From SHZL01 sp963708905 (lineage in GTDB: Bacteria > Pseudomonadota > Gammaproteobacteria > Xanthomonadales > SZUA-36), in assembly GCA_963708905.1 (NCBI GenBank), contig CAVPUV010000072.1:6901-70900 (forward strand): a stretch of DNA of 64,000 nt. Reading direction: 5' to 3'. Below, piece by piece: positions 8,726-18,325 of the stretch. The notes under the pieces are model-generated. The model worked only from the letters and a program-made list of their open reading frames with translations. It did not search any database and had not been told where the DNA came from. The number at the start of each line of letters is the position of its first letter. Position 1 is the first letter of the stretch. The translations under genes and the position numbers were made by a program.

Positions 8726-11011
8726 TCAGCCGTTCATGCTTTCTTCGTAGAGTTGAGCTTCAACGACCACTATGGCCGTCATGTTAACGATACGGCGAAC
8801 CGATGCTGACGGCGTGAGAACATGTGCCGGACGGGCCAGGCCAAGCAGGATGGGTCCCACCGTCACACCGTTGCTGATGACTCGCGACATACTGAATGCG
8901 ATGTGGGCAGAATCCTGGCTGGGCATCACCAACAAGTTGGCAGGACCACGCAGTCGGCTGTTGGGAAACACATGCTTGCGGTAATTTTCATCCAGAGCCA
9001 TATCAGCCGTCATCTCGCCTTCGACCTCAAGATCGGGATTTCGTTGACGTAAAATGCTGAGCGCCGTCTTCATCTTTCCCGCGCTGTCATCCTTGTGGCT
9101 GCCAAACGCGGAATGGGATAACAGTGCAACCCGGGGACGAATACCGAATATACGGATTTTATCGGCAGCCATGAGAGTAATTTCGGCTATCTCCTCGGCG
9201 GTCGGATTGGCATTGACATGCGTATCGCAGACAAAATAAGTGCCTTCTTCGGTACTGAGCACACTGAGCGAAGCTGCCACTTTCGCGCTGGCGTGCAAGC
9301 CGATCACGTCCAGCACATTGCCCAGGTTGATACGATAGCGGCCCACGACACCGGTGATCAGCGCATCCACTTCCCCGCGATACAACATCAGTGCGGCAAT
9401 GACGCTGGTTCGCGTTCGTACAATGGTTTTTGCCGTATCGGGCGAAATTCCCCGCCGTTCCATGATCGCGTGATAGGTGGTCCAGTAATCCCGGAACCGG
9501 GGGTCGGACTCCGGATTGACCAGTTCAAAGTCCCTGCCCTCCTTGAGCCGCAGACCGAGTTTCTCGATGCGGCTCTGAACCACCGCAGGCCGGCCTATAA
9601 GTATCGGAAATGCCATCTGGTTATCAACTACTGATTGCACGCCACGCAACACCACCGCTTCTTCGCCATCGGCGTAAACAACGCGTTTTGGGACCCTGCG
9701 CGCCGCGTCGAACACAGGCTTCATCAACAAGCCGGTGCGGTACACGAACTGTTCGAGTTGCTCACGGTAGGCATCCATATCGGCCATGGGGCGGGTTGCA
9801 ACGCCACTGTCCATTGCAGCCTGGGCTACCGCGGGCGCCAGTTGCACCAGCAGTCTGGGGTCAAATGGCCTGGGGATGATGTAATCGCGTCCAAACTGCA
9901 ATGCTTCAGCGTTGGCGGAGACCGCGCCTGTCTGTTGCACTTCCTTGCGTGTCAGATCGGCGAGAGCATGCACGCATGCCATCTTCATCTCGTCGTTGAT
10001 GACCGTTGCGCCCACATCCAATGCGCCGCGGAAAATGTAGGGAAAACAAAGCACGTTGTTGACCTGGTTGGGGTAGTCCGATCTGCCCGTGGCGATGATC
10101 GCGTCCGGACAGGCTTCACGTGCGTCTTCCGGCCGTATTTCCGGCTCCGGATTGGCCAGGGCCAGTATGATGGGTTGCTGAGCCATCGTTGCCACCATCT
10201 CTTTACTCAAAACACCTCCGGCGGAAACACCAAGGAAGATATCCGCTCCGCAAATCGCCTCCCGTAGCGTGCGCATTTCCGTGTCCACGGCATACCCGGC
10301 CTTGCGTGCATCCATGTATTGGCTGCGGCCAGTAAAAATAACACCCAGCCGGTCAACCACCAGGATGTTTTCTTTTCTCATGCCCAGGTTGACCAGCAGA
10401 TCAAGACAAGCCATACCAGCCGCGCCCGCGCCGGATGCCACCAGTCGGACTTCATCGATGGATTTCTCCACGATATGCAGCGCGTTGAGCACTGCTGCCC
10501 CGGTAATAATGGCCGTCCCATGCTGGTCGTCGTGAAAAACAGGAATCGACAAGCGTTCCTTAAGGCGGGACTCGACCAGGAAACACTCGGGCGCCTTGAT
10601 GTCCTCCAGGTTAATGCCGCCAAAGGTTGGCTCCAGGGCGGCAATGATTTCCACCAGCTTATCCGGGTCCTGCTCGGAAATTTCGATATCAAAGACATCG
10701 ATGTCGGCAAATTTCTTGAATAAAACTGCTTTGCCTTCCATCACAGGCTTGGCAGCCAGTGGGCCGATGTTGCCAAGGCCGAGCACGGCAGTGCCATTGC
10801 TTATTACCGCCACGAGGTTGCCGCGCGCGGTCACTTCGCTCACGGCCGCCGGATTTTCATGAATCAATTCACTCGCCGCGGCGACCCCGGGCGAATAGGC
10901 CAGAGCCAGGTCCTGCTGGGTAGTGAGTGGCTTGGTGGGCGTAATCTTGATCTTGCCGGGTTTGGGGTGCCGGTGATAGTAGAGTGCGTTTTCTTTCAAA
11001 TTGTCGCTCAT
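8726..11011 (-). CDS. maeB: NADP-dependent malic enzyme with C-terminal phosphotransacetylase-like domain
   Basis: This enzyme oxidatively decarboxylates malate to pyruvate. At 761 residues it has the large MaeB architecture. Residues 1 to about 430 are the malic enzyme part: YYHRHPKPGKIKITPTKPL, LAYSPGVA, FHDDQHGTA (metal and substrate region) and the Rossmann segment LVASGAGAAGMACLDLL. From about 430 the chain is homologous to phosphate acetyltransferase (ARRVPKRVVYADGEE, then GVTVGPILLGLARPAHVL). In known MaeB proteins this second domain is regulatory rather than an active Pta. It lies between fba and aceE in the same direction, where its product pyruvate feeds the PDH complex encoded next to it. 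Confidence 0.95.
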   Translation of the reverse strand: MSDNLKENALYYHRHPKPGKIKITPTKPLTTQQDLALAYSPGVAAASELIHENPAAVSEVTARGNLVAVISNGTAVLGLGNIGPLAAKPVMEGKAVLFKKFADIDVFDIEISEQDPDKLVEIIAALEPTFGGINLEDIKAPECFLVESRLKERLSIPVFHDDQHGTAIITGAAVLNALHIVEKSIDEVRLVASGAGAAGMACLDLLVNLGMRKENILVVDRLGVIFTGRSQYMDARKAGYAVDTEMRTLREAICGADIFLGVSAGGVLSKEMVATMAQQPIILALANPEPEIRPEDAREACPDAIIATGRSDYPNQVNNVLCFPYIFRGALDVGATVINDEMKMACVHALADLTRKEVQQTGAVSANAEALQFGRDYIIPRPFDPRLLVQLAPAVAQAAMDSGVATRPMADMDAYREQLEQFVYRTGLLMKPVFDAARRVPKRVVYADGEEAVVLRGVQSVVDNQMAFPILIGRPAVVQSRIEKLGLRLKEGRDFELVNPESDPRFRDYWTTYHAIMERRGISPDTAKTIVRTRTSVIAALMLYRGEVDALITGVVGRYRINLGNVLDVIGLHASAKVAASLSVLSTEEGTYFVCDTHVNANPTAEEIAEITLMAADKIRIFGIRPRVALLSHSAFGSHKDDSAGKMKTALSILRQRNPDLEVEGEMTADMALDENYRKHVFPNSRLRGPANLLVMPSQDSAHIAFSMSRVISNGVTVGPILLGLARPAHVLTPSASVRRIVNMTAIVVVEAQLYEESMNG

Positions 11012-11098
11012 CAGTTCACCTGTGGCGGTGAGTAACCGCCATCTGGCAGTGACTCCCGATGCTTAATTGGGGATCCGGCTGTACTCAGCGGGCGCGGT

Positions 11099-12118
11099 TC
11101 AAGCCGCTTCAAGAGATTCGTCATATTGGCCCATGGCAGCCAGGCCATTCATGCGCGCGCGGTGCGCCAGTTTCTTCTGCGCAGCGGCCACATTGGCGGC
11201 CGGATCTTCACCCCATACCTGCAAAGACGGTGCTTGCAGGGCCCGCCCGTATGAAAAGGTCAACGGCCAGGGAAAATCACCCAACTGGTTCATCGCATTG
11301 AGGTGAGCGGTGGCTTCCACATCCGCCTGTCCACCAGAAAGAAACACGATGCCCCCCAACGCAGCCGGCACCGCGTTCAATAAACACTGCACGGTGGCTT
11401 CGGCAACGTCCGGAACGCTGGCGCGATTTTGGGCCTCACTGCCGGAAATGACCATGCTCGCTTTCAGGATGGTGCCTTCGAGCAATACGTTTTGCTCATA
11501 CAGCTGGTTAAACAGAGCCCGCAGCGTGGCTTCGGTAACTTCGAATGATTCATCCAGGCTGTGCGCACCGTCCATAAGTACTTCCGGTTCCACTATGGGA
11601 ACAATCCCCGCTTCCTGGCAAAGTGCGGCGTAGCGGGCCAGAGCATGTGCATTGGCATCAACGCAGGAGGAAGTGGGAATATTTTCTCCTATTGTGATCA
11701 CGGCGCGCCACTTGGCAAAACGCGCACCCAATGCGTGGTACTCCTCGAGACGGCCGCGCAGCCCGTCAAGACCCTCGGTGACTTTTTCCCCGGGGTGACC
11801 CGCCAGAGGATGGGCGCCCAAATCCACTTTGATACCTGGAAGCACGCCGGCATCCTGCATGACCTTGACGAAAGACACGCCCGAGCGGGAAGTCTGGCGG
11901 ATGGTTTCGTCATAAAGAATGGCTCCGCTGATATGTCTGCCCAGTCCGGCAGTGGTCAGTAACATTTCGCGATAGGCGCGTCGGTTTTCCTCGGTGGATT
12001 CAATGTTAACTGCCTTGAACCGTTTTGCAATGGTTCCCGAGCTCTCATCGATGGCAAGTATTCCTTTTCCCTCAGCGACCATCGCCTCCGCTACCGACAC
12101 CAGATCCATACTGTTCAT
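11099..12118 (-). CDS. fda: Fructose-bisphosphate aldolase, class I
   Basis: This is a Schiff-base (metal-independent) aldolase cleaving fructose-1,6-bisphosphate to DHAP and glyceraldehyde-3-phosphate. The 339 residues show GKGILAIDESSGTIAKRF near the N terminus, GARFAKWRAV, IVEPEVLMDG, and the Schiff-base lysine region EGTILKASMV near residue 230, then GGIVFLSGGQ. These are eukaryote-like class I motifs; many gammaproteobacteria carry class II Fba instead. A CAGGAG ribosome-binding site precedes the ATG. It lies downstream of pyk in the tkt-gap-pgk-pyk-fba order. The 119-bp gap to pyk is larger than elsewhere in the cluster, so an internal promoter is possible. Confidence 0.95.
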   Translation of the reverse strand: MNSMDLVSVAEAMVAEGKGILAIDESSGTIAKRFKAVNIESTEENRRAYREMLLTTAGLGRHISGAILYDETIRQTSRSGVSFVKVMQDAGVLPGIKVDLGAHPLAGHPGEKVTEGLDGLRGRLEEYHALGARFAKWRAVITIGENIPTSSCVDANAHALARYAALCQEAGIVPIVEPEVLMDGAHSLDESFEVTEATLRALFNQLYEQNVLLEGTILKASMVISGSEAQNRASVPDVAEATVQCLLNAVPAALGGIVFLSGGQADVEATAHLNAMNQLGDFPWPLTFSYGRALQAPSLQVWGEDPAANVAAAQKKLAHRARMNGLAAMGQYDESLEAA

Positions 12119-12237
12119 GACTGACTCCTGAAAAATGGAATTACGCCCGAATTCATTTTGGGCGAATCGATTCGAATGAAAAATCTATTTTACTGCTTAG
12201 TGGCAAGCAAGACCAATGCGCTACAAAGGAATACGGG

Positions 12238-13734
12238 TTAATGCAGATCCAGACGTGACTGCTTTTCCGCATACCCATCCGGACCGACTTTAATGAGTCG
12301 CAAGGTATTGGTACCACCCTCACGGCCGAGTGTATCACCCATGGTGACGATGACCCGGTCGCCACTCCTGATATGACCCTTGCGCCACAGCAGTTGGGAA
12401 ATATCCCTGACGCACTGATCCATGTCCTCGCCCTGCGGTTGATGCGCCACCGGATACACATCGCGGAACAAGGCCATGCGCCGGCGGCTGGTCACATTGG
12501 GTGACAAGGCGAAGATTGGCACCGACGATTGAACACGGGAAAGCCACTGAGCGGTGGAGCCAGACTCCGTCAGCGCCACAATGGCCTGCACGGAAACGTT
12601 TTTGGCCATGAACATCGCCGCCATCGCGATCGCCTGGTCGATTTTCTGGAAACGCACGTTCAATTGTATGCTGACGCCTTCGCGGTCGAAGTGACGCTCG
12701 GCGCCAAGACAAATGCGATTCATTGCTTCGACGACTTTTCCCGGGTGTCTGCCAATCGCCGTTTCGGCAGAGAGCATGACCGCGTCTGAGCCGTCAATGA
12801 CCGCATTGGCAACATCCAGCACTTCAGCCCGCGTCGGGATTGGATTCTCGATCATGGATTGCATCATCTGCGTCGCGGTGACCACGATGCAATTAAGCTT
12901 GAGCGCGGTCAGTATGATGCGCTTCTGCAGCCCCGGTAACTCCGCGTCGCCAATTTCCACCCCGAGGTCGCCTCGCGCAACCAGCACAGCGTCCGCAGCA
13001 TCACAAATCTCTTCGAGGTTATGGATCGCTTCGACGCGCTCAATTTTGGCCATCAGCGCAGCATGTCCACCCGCCTTGCGCAGCAAATCGCGGGCTCGTT
13101 GCATATCTTCAGCGCAACTGGGGAACGATACCGCGAGGTAGTCTGCCTCCAATTCAGCTGCCAGCCGGATGTGCGGCAAATCATGTTCGGCGATTCCCGA
13201 AATGGACAGACCACCACCCTGCAGGTTGATCCCTTTACGGTCGGACAACTTGCCACCGCTTTCAACTTCACAAACGATTTTGCGGCCGTTGATCGCAACG
13301 ACACGCATGGAAATCAGGCCGTCATCCAACAGTAAAACGTTGCCGACCTGAACGTCATCAGGCAGGCCGGCATAACTTACGCCTACCCGTTGCCGGGTGC
13401 CGGGTGTGATGTGATCATCCGCATCGAGGGTGAACCTGTCACCCTGCTGTAACTGCACCATGCCGTCGGCGAATTTCTCGATGCGGATTTTTGGACCTTG
13501 CAGGTCAATCAGAATGGCCACTTCCCGGCCTACTTCCGCAGCGACTTCGCGGACCATCCGGGCCCGTTGAACATGGGTTTCGGCCGGCCCATGGGACATG
13601 TTGAGACGCAAAACATCCGCGCCCGCATTGATGACCGCATGCAGATCTTCGCGCTTGTCAGTGGCCGGGCCCAGCGTGGCAATGATCTTGGTGCGGCGAA
13701 TTTTGCAGGTTCTGTCGATGTGATCCAGTTTCAT
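12238..13734 (-). CDS. pyk: Pyruvate kinase
   Basis: This enzyme converts phosphoenolpyruvate and ADP to pyruvate and ATP. The 498 residues show the full family set: RRTKIIATLGPATD at the N terminus, LRLNMSHG, ILIDLQGPKIRIE, LMAKIERVEAI (catalytic lysine), LVARGDLGVEIG, and VTATQMMQSMIENPIPTRAEV followed by DGSDAVMLSAETAIG. The C-terminal allosteric domain is present (ALTESGSTAQWLSR). Its ATG overlaps the pgk stop codon by 4 bp (ATGA at 13731-13734), so the two are translationally coupled. Which allosteric type it is (PykA or PykF) cannot be told from this. Confidence 0.96.
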   Translation of the reverse strand: MKLDHIDRTCKIRRTKIIATLGPATDKREDLHAVINAGADVLRLNMSHGPAETHVQRARMVREVAAEVGREVAILIDLQGPKIRIEKFADGMVQLQQGDRFTLDADDHITPGTRQRVGVSYAGLPDDVQVGNVLLLDDGLISMRVVAINGRKIVCEVESGGKLSDRKGINLQGGGLSISGIAEHDLPHIRLAAELEADYLAVSFPSCAEDMQRARDLLRKAGGHAALMAKIERVEAIHNLEEICDAADAVLVARGDLGVEIGDAELPGLQKRIILTALKLNCIVVTATQMMQSMIENPIPTRAEVLDVANAVIDGSDAVMLSAETAIGRHPGKVVEAMNRICLGAERHFDREGVSIQLNVRFQKIDQAIAMAAMFMAKNVSVQAIVALTESGSTAQWLSRVQSSVPIFALSPNVTSRRRMALFRDVYPVAHQPQGEDMDQCVRDISQLLWRKGHIRSGDRVIVTMGDTLGREGGTNTLRLIKVGPDGYAEKQSRLDLH

Positions 13735-14909
13735 AACTTGGTTCGATCCTGCAGTGCAGCAACTGCCGGCAGCGTCTTGCCCTCGATAAACTCGAGAAAT
13801 GCGCCACCCCCGGTTGAAATGTAACTGATTTTTTCGCCGACACCAAACTGGTCTATGGCGGCCAGGGTATCCCCCCCACCGGCGATGCTGAACGCCTTCG
13901 ATCGCGCAATGGCTTCGGCGACGGCGCGGGTGCCGACAGCAAAGGCAGGGAACTCAAATACGCCAACCGGACCGTTCCACACGACGGTGCCAGCCCCGTC
14001 TATGATCCCGGCGTACTCGACCGCCGTCAGGGGGCCAATATCGAGGATCATTTCGTCGTTTGCCACTTCGTCAAGGTGACGGACCATCGGTTCAGCCTCC
14101 GCCGAAAACGATTTTGCCACAAGCAGATCTTTCGGCAGGGAAATATCTCCGCCCTTTTTATGCACACTGCGAATCAGGCGCTGAGCCGCGGCAACCAGGT
14201 CAGGTTCGTAAAGTGATTGGCCGACCTGATATCCCGCGGCAGCAATGAAAGTATTTGCGATGCCACCGCCAACGATCAACTCATCGACCACGCCAAGCAG
14301 ATTTTCCAGCACGGTCAACTTGGTTGAAACCTTGGCGCCGCCAACGATTGCCAGCAAGGGACGGACAGGTTCCTGCATCGATTTTTCCAGCGCATCCAGT
14401 TCCCGGCTCAACAACAAGCCCGCACAGGCGATGGGCGCCAGACGAATCACACCTTCCGTCGACGCTTGTGCCCGGTGCGCAGCGCCGAAAGCATCCATAA
14501 CGAATATGTCGCACAGAGCAGCCATTTTCGCCGCAAGCCGTTCATCGTTCTTCTTCTCGCCCGGATTGAAACGTACGTTTTCACACAGCACGACTTCACC
14601 CGGTCCAAGCTCAATGCCATCCAGCCACCGGGGCTCGAAACGCACCGCCTGATGCAGCAGACCGGCCAAATGCTCCGCCACTGGCGCCAGAGAAAATTCG
14701 GCGGAGAATTCGCCTTCGATCGGCCGGCCCAGGTGCGAAAGCAGGATCACCGCCGCCCCTTTCTCCAGGGCAAAACGAATGGTGGGCAGTGCCGCCCGGA
14801 TGCGCGCATCAGATGTCACCTTGCCTGCCAGCAGTGGAACGTTGAAATCCTCCCGGATCATCACCCGCTTGCCGGCCATAAAAACGTGTTCCATGCGCAT
14901 AACATTCAT
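13731..14909 (-). CDS. pgk: Phosphoglycerate kinase
   Basis: This enzyme interconverts 1,3-bisphosphoglycerate plus ADP with 3-phosphoglycerate plus ATP. The motifs are VMIREDFNVPL near the N terminus, LLSHLGRP, VLCENVRFNPGEKKND, VMDAFGAAHRAQAST, GGAKVSTKL, GPVGVFEF and SIAGGGDTLAAI near the end. I start at the ATG at 14909 (MNVMRMEHV), 392 residues, the usual length, with AGGAG 11 nt upstream. The frame extends upstream to 15017, but those residues overlap gap and are not family-like. The stop overlaps the pyk start. Confidence 0.95.
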   Translation of the reverse strand: MNVMRMEHVFMAGKRVMIREDFNVPLLAGKVTSDARIRAALPTIRFALEKGAAVILLSHLGRPIEGEFSAEFSLAPVAEHLAGLLHQAVRFEPRWLDGIELGPGEVVLCENVRFNPGEKKNDERLAAKMAALCDIFVMDAFGAAHRAQASTEGVIRLAPIACAGLLLSRELDALEKSMQEPVRPLLAIVGGAKVSTKLTVLENLLGVVDELIVGGGIANTFIAAAGYQVGQSLYEPDLVAAAQRLIRSVHKKGGDISLPKDLLVAKSFSAEAEPMVRHLDEVANDEMILDIGPLTAVEYAGIIDGAGTVVWNGPVGVFEFPAFAVGTRAVAEAIARSKAFSIAGGGDTLAAIDQFGVGEKISYISTGGGAFLEFIEGKTLPAVAALQDRTKL

Positions 14910-14962
14910 ACTGTCGGTAACTCCTGCTGGCGCAATTTGGACACCAAACTCAATAACCTCGT

Positions 14963-15970
14963 TCAGGCGTTCATCCAGGCAACCGTAGTATCCAGCATGC
15001 GGTTGCTGAAGCCCCACTCGTTGTCGTACCAGCCGAGCACCTTGACCAGCGTTCCTTCCATGACCCGGGTGAGCGTGGCGTCAAAAATGGATGAATGCGG
15101 GTTGTGGTTGAAATCGATGGAAACCAGGGGCAGCACGTTGTAGGCGAGTATGCCTTTCAAACTTCCCTCGGCTGCCTCACGAACGATCTGGTTGACCTCA
15201 TCGACGGTAGTTGACCGGCTGGCAGTAAAAACAAGGTCTACCACCGAGACGTTGATTGTCGGCACCCGCATGGAAAAACCATCCAGGCGGCCATTGAGTT
15301 CCGGCAGAACCATTCCGACGGCTGCCGCCGCCCCCGTTTTGGTTGGAATCTGGCTCATGGTGGCTGAACGGGCGCGTCGCAGGTCCTTGTGATACACATC
15401 GGTCAACACCTGGTCGTTGGTGTAGGCATGAATGGTCGTCATCAGTCCATGTTCGATGCCGATCCCCGCATGCAGGACTTTGGCCAGTGGCGCCAGGCAA
15501 TTGGTGGTGCAGGAAGCATTGGAAATGACCTGGTCGGTGGATTTCAGGCTGTCATGATTGACACCGTATACCACCGTGTTATCAACGTTCTGCCCCGGAG
15601 CGGAAATAATGACCTTGCTGGCGCCCGCTGTGATATGGCCACCGGCCTTTTCCTTGCTGGCAAATAACCCGGTGCATTCATGCACTACATCGACTCCGAG
15701 TTTGGCCCAGGGCAATTTCGCCGGGTCTCGCTCGGCCAGCACTTTGATGTGATCGCCGTTGATCACAAGATCACCACCTTCGACGGCGACAGCAAAAGGA
15801 AACTTTCCATGCGCGGTGTCGTAGCGAGTCAAGTGCGCATTGGTTTCAGCATCCCCAAGATCGTTGATCGCCACGATCTGAATCTCATCGGTACGACCGG
15901 TTTCATAAAGGGCTCGCAGAATGTTTCGCCCGATGCGGCCATAACCGTTGATTGCCACTTTGATCGCCAT
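14963..15970 (-). CDS. gap: Glyceraldehyde-3-phosphate dehydrogenase, type I
   Basis: This is a phosphorylating, NAD(P)-linked GAPDH of 335 residues. The Rossmann motif NGYGRIGRNILRAL begins at residue 8, and AINDLGD (35-40) is at the coenzyme-ribose position. The catalytic cysteine is C154 in SNASCTTNCLAP. The C-terminal signature WYDNEWGFSNRMLDT is complete. The DLGDAETNAHLTRYDT stretch resembles the GAPDH found beside tkt and pgk in autotrophs and other proteobacteria. There is a good CAGGAG ribosome-binding site before the ATG. The gap to the upstream tkt is occupied by five-hairpin element copy 2. Confidence 0.96.
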   Translation of the reverse strand: MAIKVAINGYGRIGRNILRALYETGRTDEIQIVAINDLGDAETNAHLTRYDTAHGKFPFAVAVEGGDLVINGDHIKVLAERDPAKLPWAKLGVDVVHECTGLFASKEKAGGHITAGASKVIISAPGQNVDNTVVYGVNHDSLKSTDQVISNASCTTNCLAPLAKVLHAGIGIEHGLMTTIHAYTNDQVLTDVYHKDLRRARSATMSQIPTKTGAAAAVGMVLPELNGRLDGFSMRVPTINVSVVDLVFTASRSTTVDEVNQIVREAAEGSLKGILAYNVLPLVSIDFNHNPHSSIFDATLTRVMEGTLVKVLGWYDNEWGFSNRMLDTTVAWMNA

Positions 15971-16000
15971 TTACTTACTCCTGAATGTTGAAATCACTTA

Positions 16001-16151
16001 GTATCTGTCCATAAACGGGCATCCCAGCCCGTTATGGAATCGCGAAGCAAAAGCGTGGTTTTGCTTCGCTCTCATTTTCAATGAATACGACATTGAAAAT
16101 GGCGGCACTTCCATGTGCCGCGTTAGCGTGCGTTCATTTCCGGATGCGCAC
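16001..16151 (+). repeat. Five-hairpin dispersed element, copy 2 (tkt-gap gap)
   Basis: A 151-bp copy reading GTATCTGTCC to GGATGCGCAC on the plus strand, the reverse of copies 1 and 3. All five stems are present. The third stem has a different loop and loses one pair (ATTTTCAATG-AATACGA-CATTGAAAA). The fifth is degraded (GTGCGTTC in place of GTGCATCC). Flanking direct repeats cactta (15995-16000) and tactta (16152-16157) abut the ends; the right one includes the tkt stop codon. Relative to the transcript its orientation is opposite to copies 1 and 3. Confidence 0.85.
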
Positions 16152-16154
16152 TAC

Positions 16155-18173
16155 TTATGCCGGATTGGCCTGTACCGCCGCCATGCTCTTGTGCACAGCC
16201 TCGATGATTTTTTCTTTGGTCAGGCCATAATATTCAAACAACACCTTGGCGGGCGCTGATGCTCCAAAACGGTCCACTCCCACAATTTCCCCTCGATCGC
16301 CCACAAACGGGTGCCAGTAGTGACTTACCCCCGCTTCAACAGCGACACGCGCGTACTGGTCGGGAGGTAAAACCGAGTGTCTGTAAGCTGTACTCTGCTG
16401 CAGGAACAAGCCCGGGTTGGGCATGGAAACGACACGTACTCCAATACCTTCCGCGGACAGGGTATCTGCCGCAGCCACTGCCAGGCCGACTTCCGAACCG
16501 GTGGCAATAATGATGGCATCGGTTTTTTCCGCCGGCTCCCGCAGAATGTAGCCGCCCCGGCGAATTGCCTGGCATTGCGCCCCATTGCGCGCCTGGTGCG
16601 GTAAATTCTGCCGGGAAAATATCAACACGCTGGGGCGCCCACGATTTTCGATCGCCATCTTCCACGCCATCGCCGATTCCACCGTATCGCAGGGCCGCCA
16701 CACTTCCAGTCCGGGAATCATCCTGAGGCTGGCGGCGTGCTCGACCGGCTGGTGTGTCGGACCGTCCTCACCCAAACCAATCGAGTCATGGGTATAGACG
16801 TGGATGTTGTGGGTCGGGATCAGTGCAGACATGCGCACCGCATTGCGGGCATAATCCGAAAATACCAGAAAAGTCGCATTGTAAGGAATGAAGCCACCAT
16901 GCAGGGCAAGTCCATTGCATATCGCCGTCATGCCGAATTCGCGCACGCCAAAATGGATGTAATTGCCCTGGCTGTCACCTTGCCGGACGTCCACGCTGCC
17001 GGACCAAATGGTGTTGTTGGAGCCGGCCAGATCGGCAGAACCACCTATCAGTTCCGGCAATATCGGGGCAAAAGCCTCCAGTGCCATCTGCGACGACTTG
17101 CGCGTCGCCACATCGCCGCCGCTGGCCTGCATCGATGCAATCAGGCGATGGGTTTGCGCTTCCCAGTCAGCGGGGAGTTCCCCCGCCATCCGGCGTGTGA
17201 ACTCGGCCGCCAGCTGCGGATACCGGGAACCATAAGACGAGAACAGTTCCTGCCACGCCTGTTCAGCCTGTGAGCCGGATTCACTGGCGTCCCATGCCGC
17301 TTTGATCTCCGCCGGGATTTCGAAAGGCGGGTAATGCCAGCCCAGGGCTTCCCGCGCTGCCGCTACTTCGTCCGTGCCCAATGGTGCACCATGGGTCGCT
17401 TCCGTACCCTGCTTGTTGGGCGACCCATAGCCTATGATCGTCCGGCAGCAGATCAGGCTTGGGCGACCGGTTTCTGCACGGGCGGTTTCTATCGCCTGCT
17501 GAATTTCGCCCGGATCATGACCATCCACGTCACGCATCACCTGCCAGCCATACGCCTCGAAGCGCGCGGCGGTATCGTCGGTGAACCAACCCTTGACCTC
17601 GCCGTCAATGGAAATGCCATTATCGTCCCAGAACGCAGTGAGCTTGCCGAGACCCAGGGTAGCGGCCAGAGAACAGACTTCGTGCGAAATGCCTTCCATC
17701 AGGCAACCATCACCCAGAAATACCCAGCTGCGGTGATCCACAATGGCATGACCCTCGCGATTGAAACGAAGGGCCAGAACTTTTTCCGCCAACGCCATGC
17801 CCACAGCGTTGGCAAGTCCCTGGCCCAGAGGTCCGGTGGTGGTCTCCACACCCGGCGCTTCACCAAATTCCGGATGACCCGGTGTCCGGGAGTGCAGCTG
17901 GCGAAAATTCTTCAACTGCCCGATGGGCAGGTCATAACCGCTCAGATGCAACAGTGAATAGAGCAACATGGAACCGTGGCCATTGGACAATACAAAGCGA
18001 TCCCGGTCCCACCAATGAGGATTGCCGGGATTATGCTTCAGATGATCGTTCCACAGGACCTCGGCGATATCAGCCATGCCCATGGGCATGCCGGGGTGGC
18101 CGGAGTTGGCTTGCTGAACCGCGTCCATTGACAAGGCTCGAATGGCATTGGCGAGTTCACGACGAGTGGGCAT
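16155..18173 (-). CDS. tkt: Transketolase
   Basis: This ThDP-dependent enzyme moves two-carbon ketol units in the pentose phosphate (and Calvin) pathways. About 672 residues with the full family pattern: MDAVQQANSGHPGMPMG, HGSMLLYSLLHLSGY, ETTTGPLGQG, the ThDP motif GDGCLMEGISHE with WDDNGISIDG, VDGHD, and the second-domain motifs EFGMTAICNG, THDSIGLGEDGPTHQPVE and LIFSRQNLP. The C-terminal domain ends with VGVDRFGASAPAKVLFEYYG. I choose the ATG at 18173 because AGGGA lies about 7 nt upstream; a GTG sits one codon earlier. It is the first gene of the glycolytic run. Confidence 0.96.
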   Translation of the reverse strand: MPTRRELANAIRALSMDAVQQANSGHPGMPMGMADIAEVLWNDHLKHNPGNPHWWDRDRFVLSNGHGSMLLYSLLHLSGYDLPIGQLKNFRQLHSRTPGHPEFGEAPGVETTTGPLGQGLANAVGMALAEKVLALRFNREGHAIVDHRSWVFLGDGCLMEGISHEVCSLAATLGLGKLTAFWDDNGISIDGEVKGWFTDDTAARFEAYGWQVMRDVDGHDPGEIQQAIETARAETGRPSLICCRTIIGYGSPNKQGTEATHGAPLGTDEVAAAREALGWHYPPFEIPAEIKAAWDASESGSQAEQAWQELFSSYGSRYPQLAAEFTRRMAGELPADWEAQTHRLIASMQASGGDVATRKSSQMALEAFAPILPELIGGSADLAGSNNTIWSGSVDVRQGDSQGNYIHFGVREFGMTAICNGLALHGGFIPYNATFLVFSDYARNAVRMSALIPTHNIHVYTHDSIGLGEDGPTHQPVEHAASLRMIPGLEVWRPCDTVESAMAWKMAIENRGRPSVLIFSRQNLPHQARNGAQCQAIRRGGYILREPAEKTDAIIIATGSEVGLAVAAADTLSAEGIGVRVVSMPNPGLFLQQSTAYRHSVLPPDQYARVAVEAGVSHYWHPFVGDRGEIVGVDRFGASAPAKVLFEYYGLTKEKIIEAVHKSMAAVQANPA

Positions 18174-18325
18174 CACGATTCCCTGGCAGATGGCGCGGCT
18201 GGAGACAAAAGCTCCAGGAACTGTAATTCTGAATTAAGAAGCAATGGGTAATTTTCGCCGATAGACCGTGGCCCGGGCAAGGCCCGATATCATGCTTTCA
18301 CCCGGTTTTGAGCGAAACGTACTGT

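Noticed and set aside
14910..15017. N-terminal extension of pgk
   Set aside because: It overlaps the gap coding region and is not family-like; a ribosome-binding site precedes 14909.
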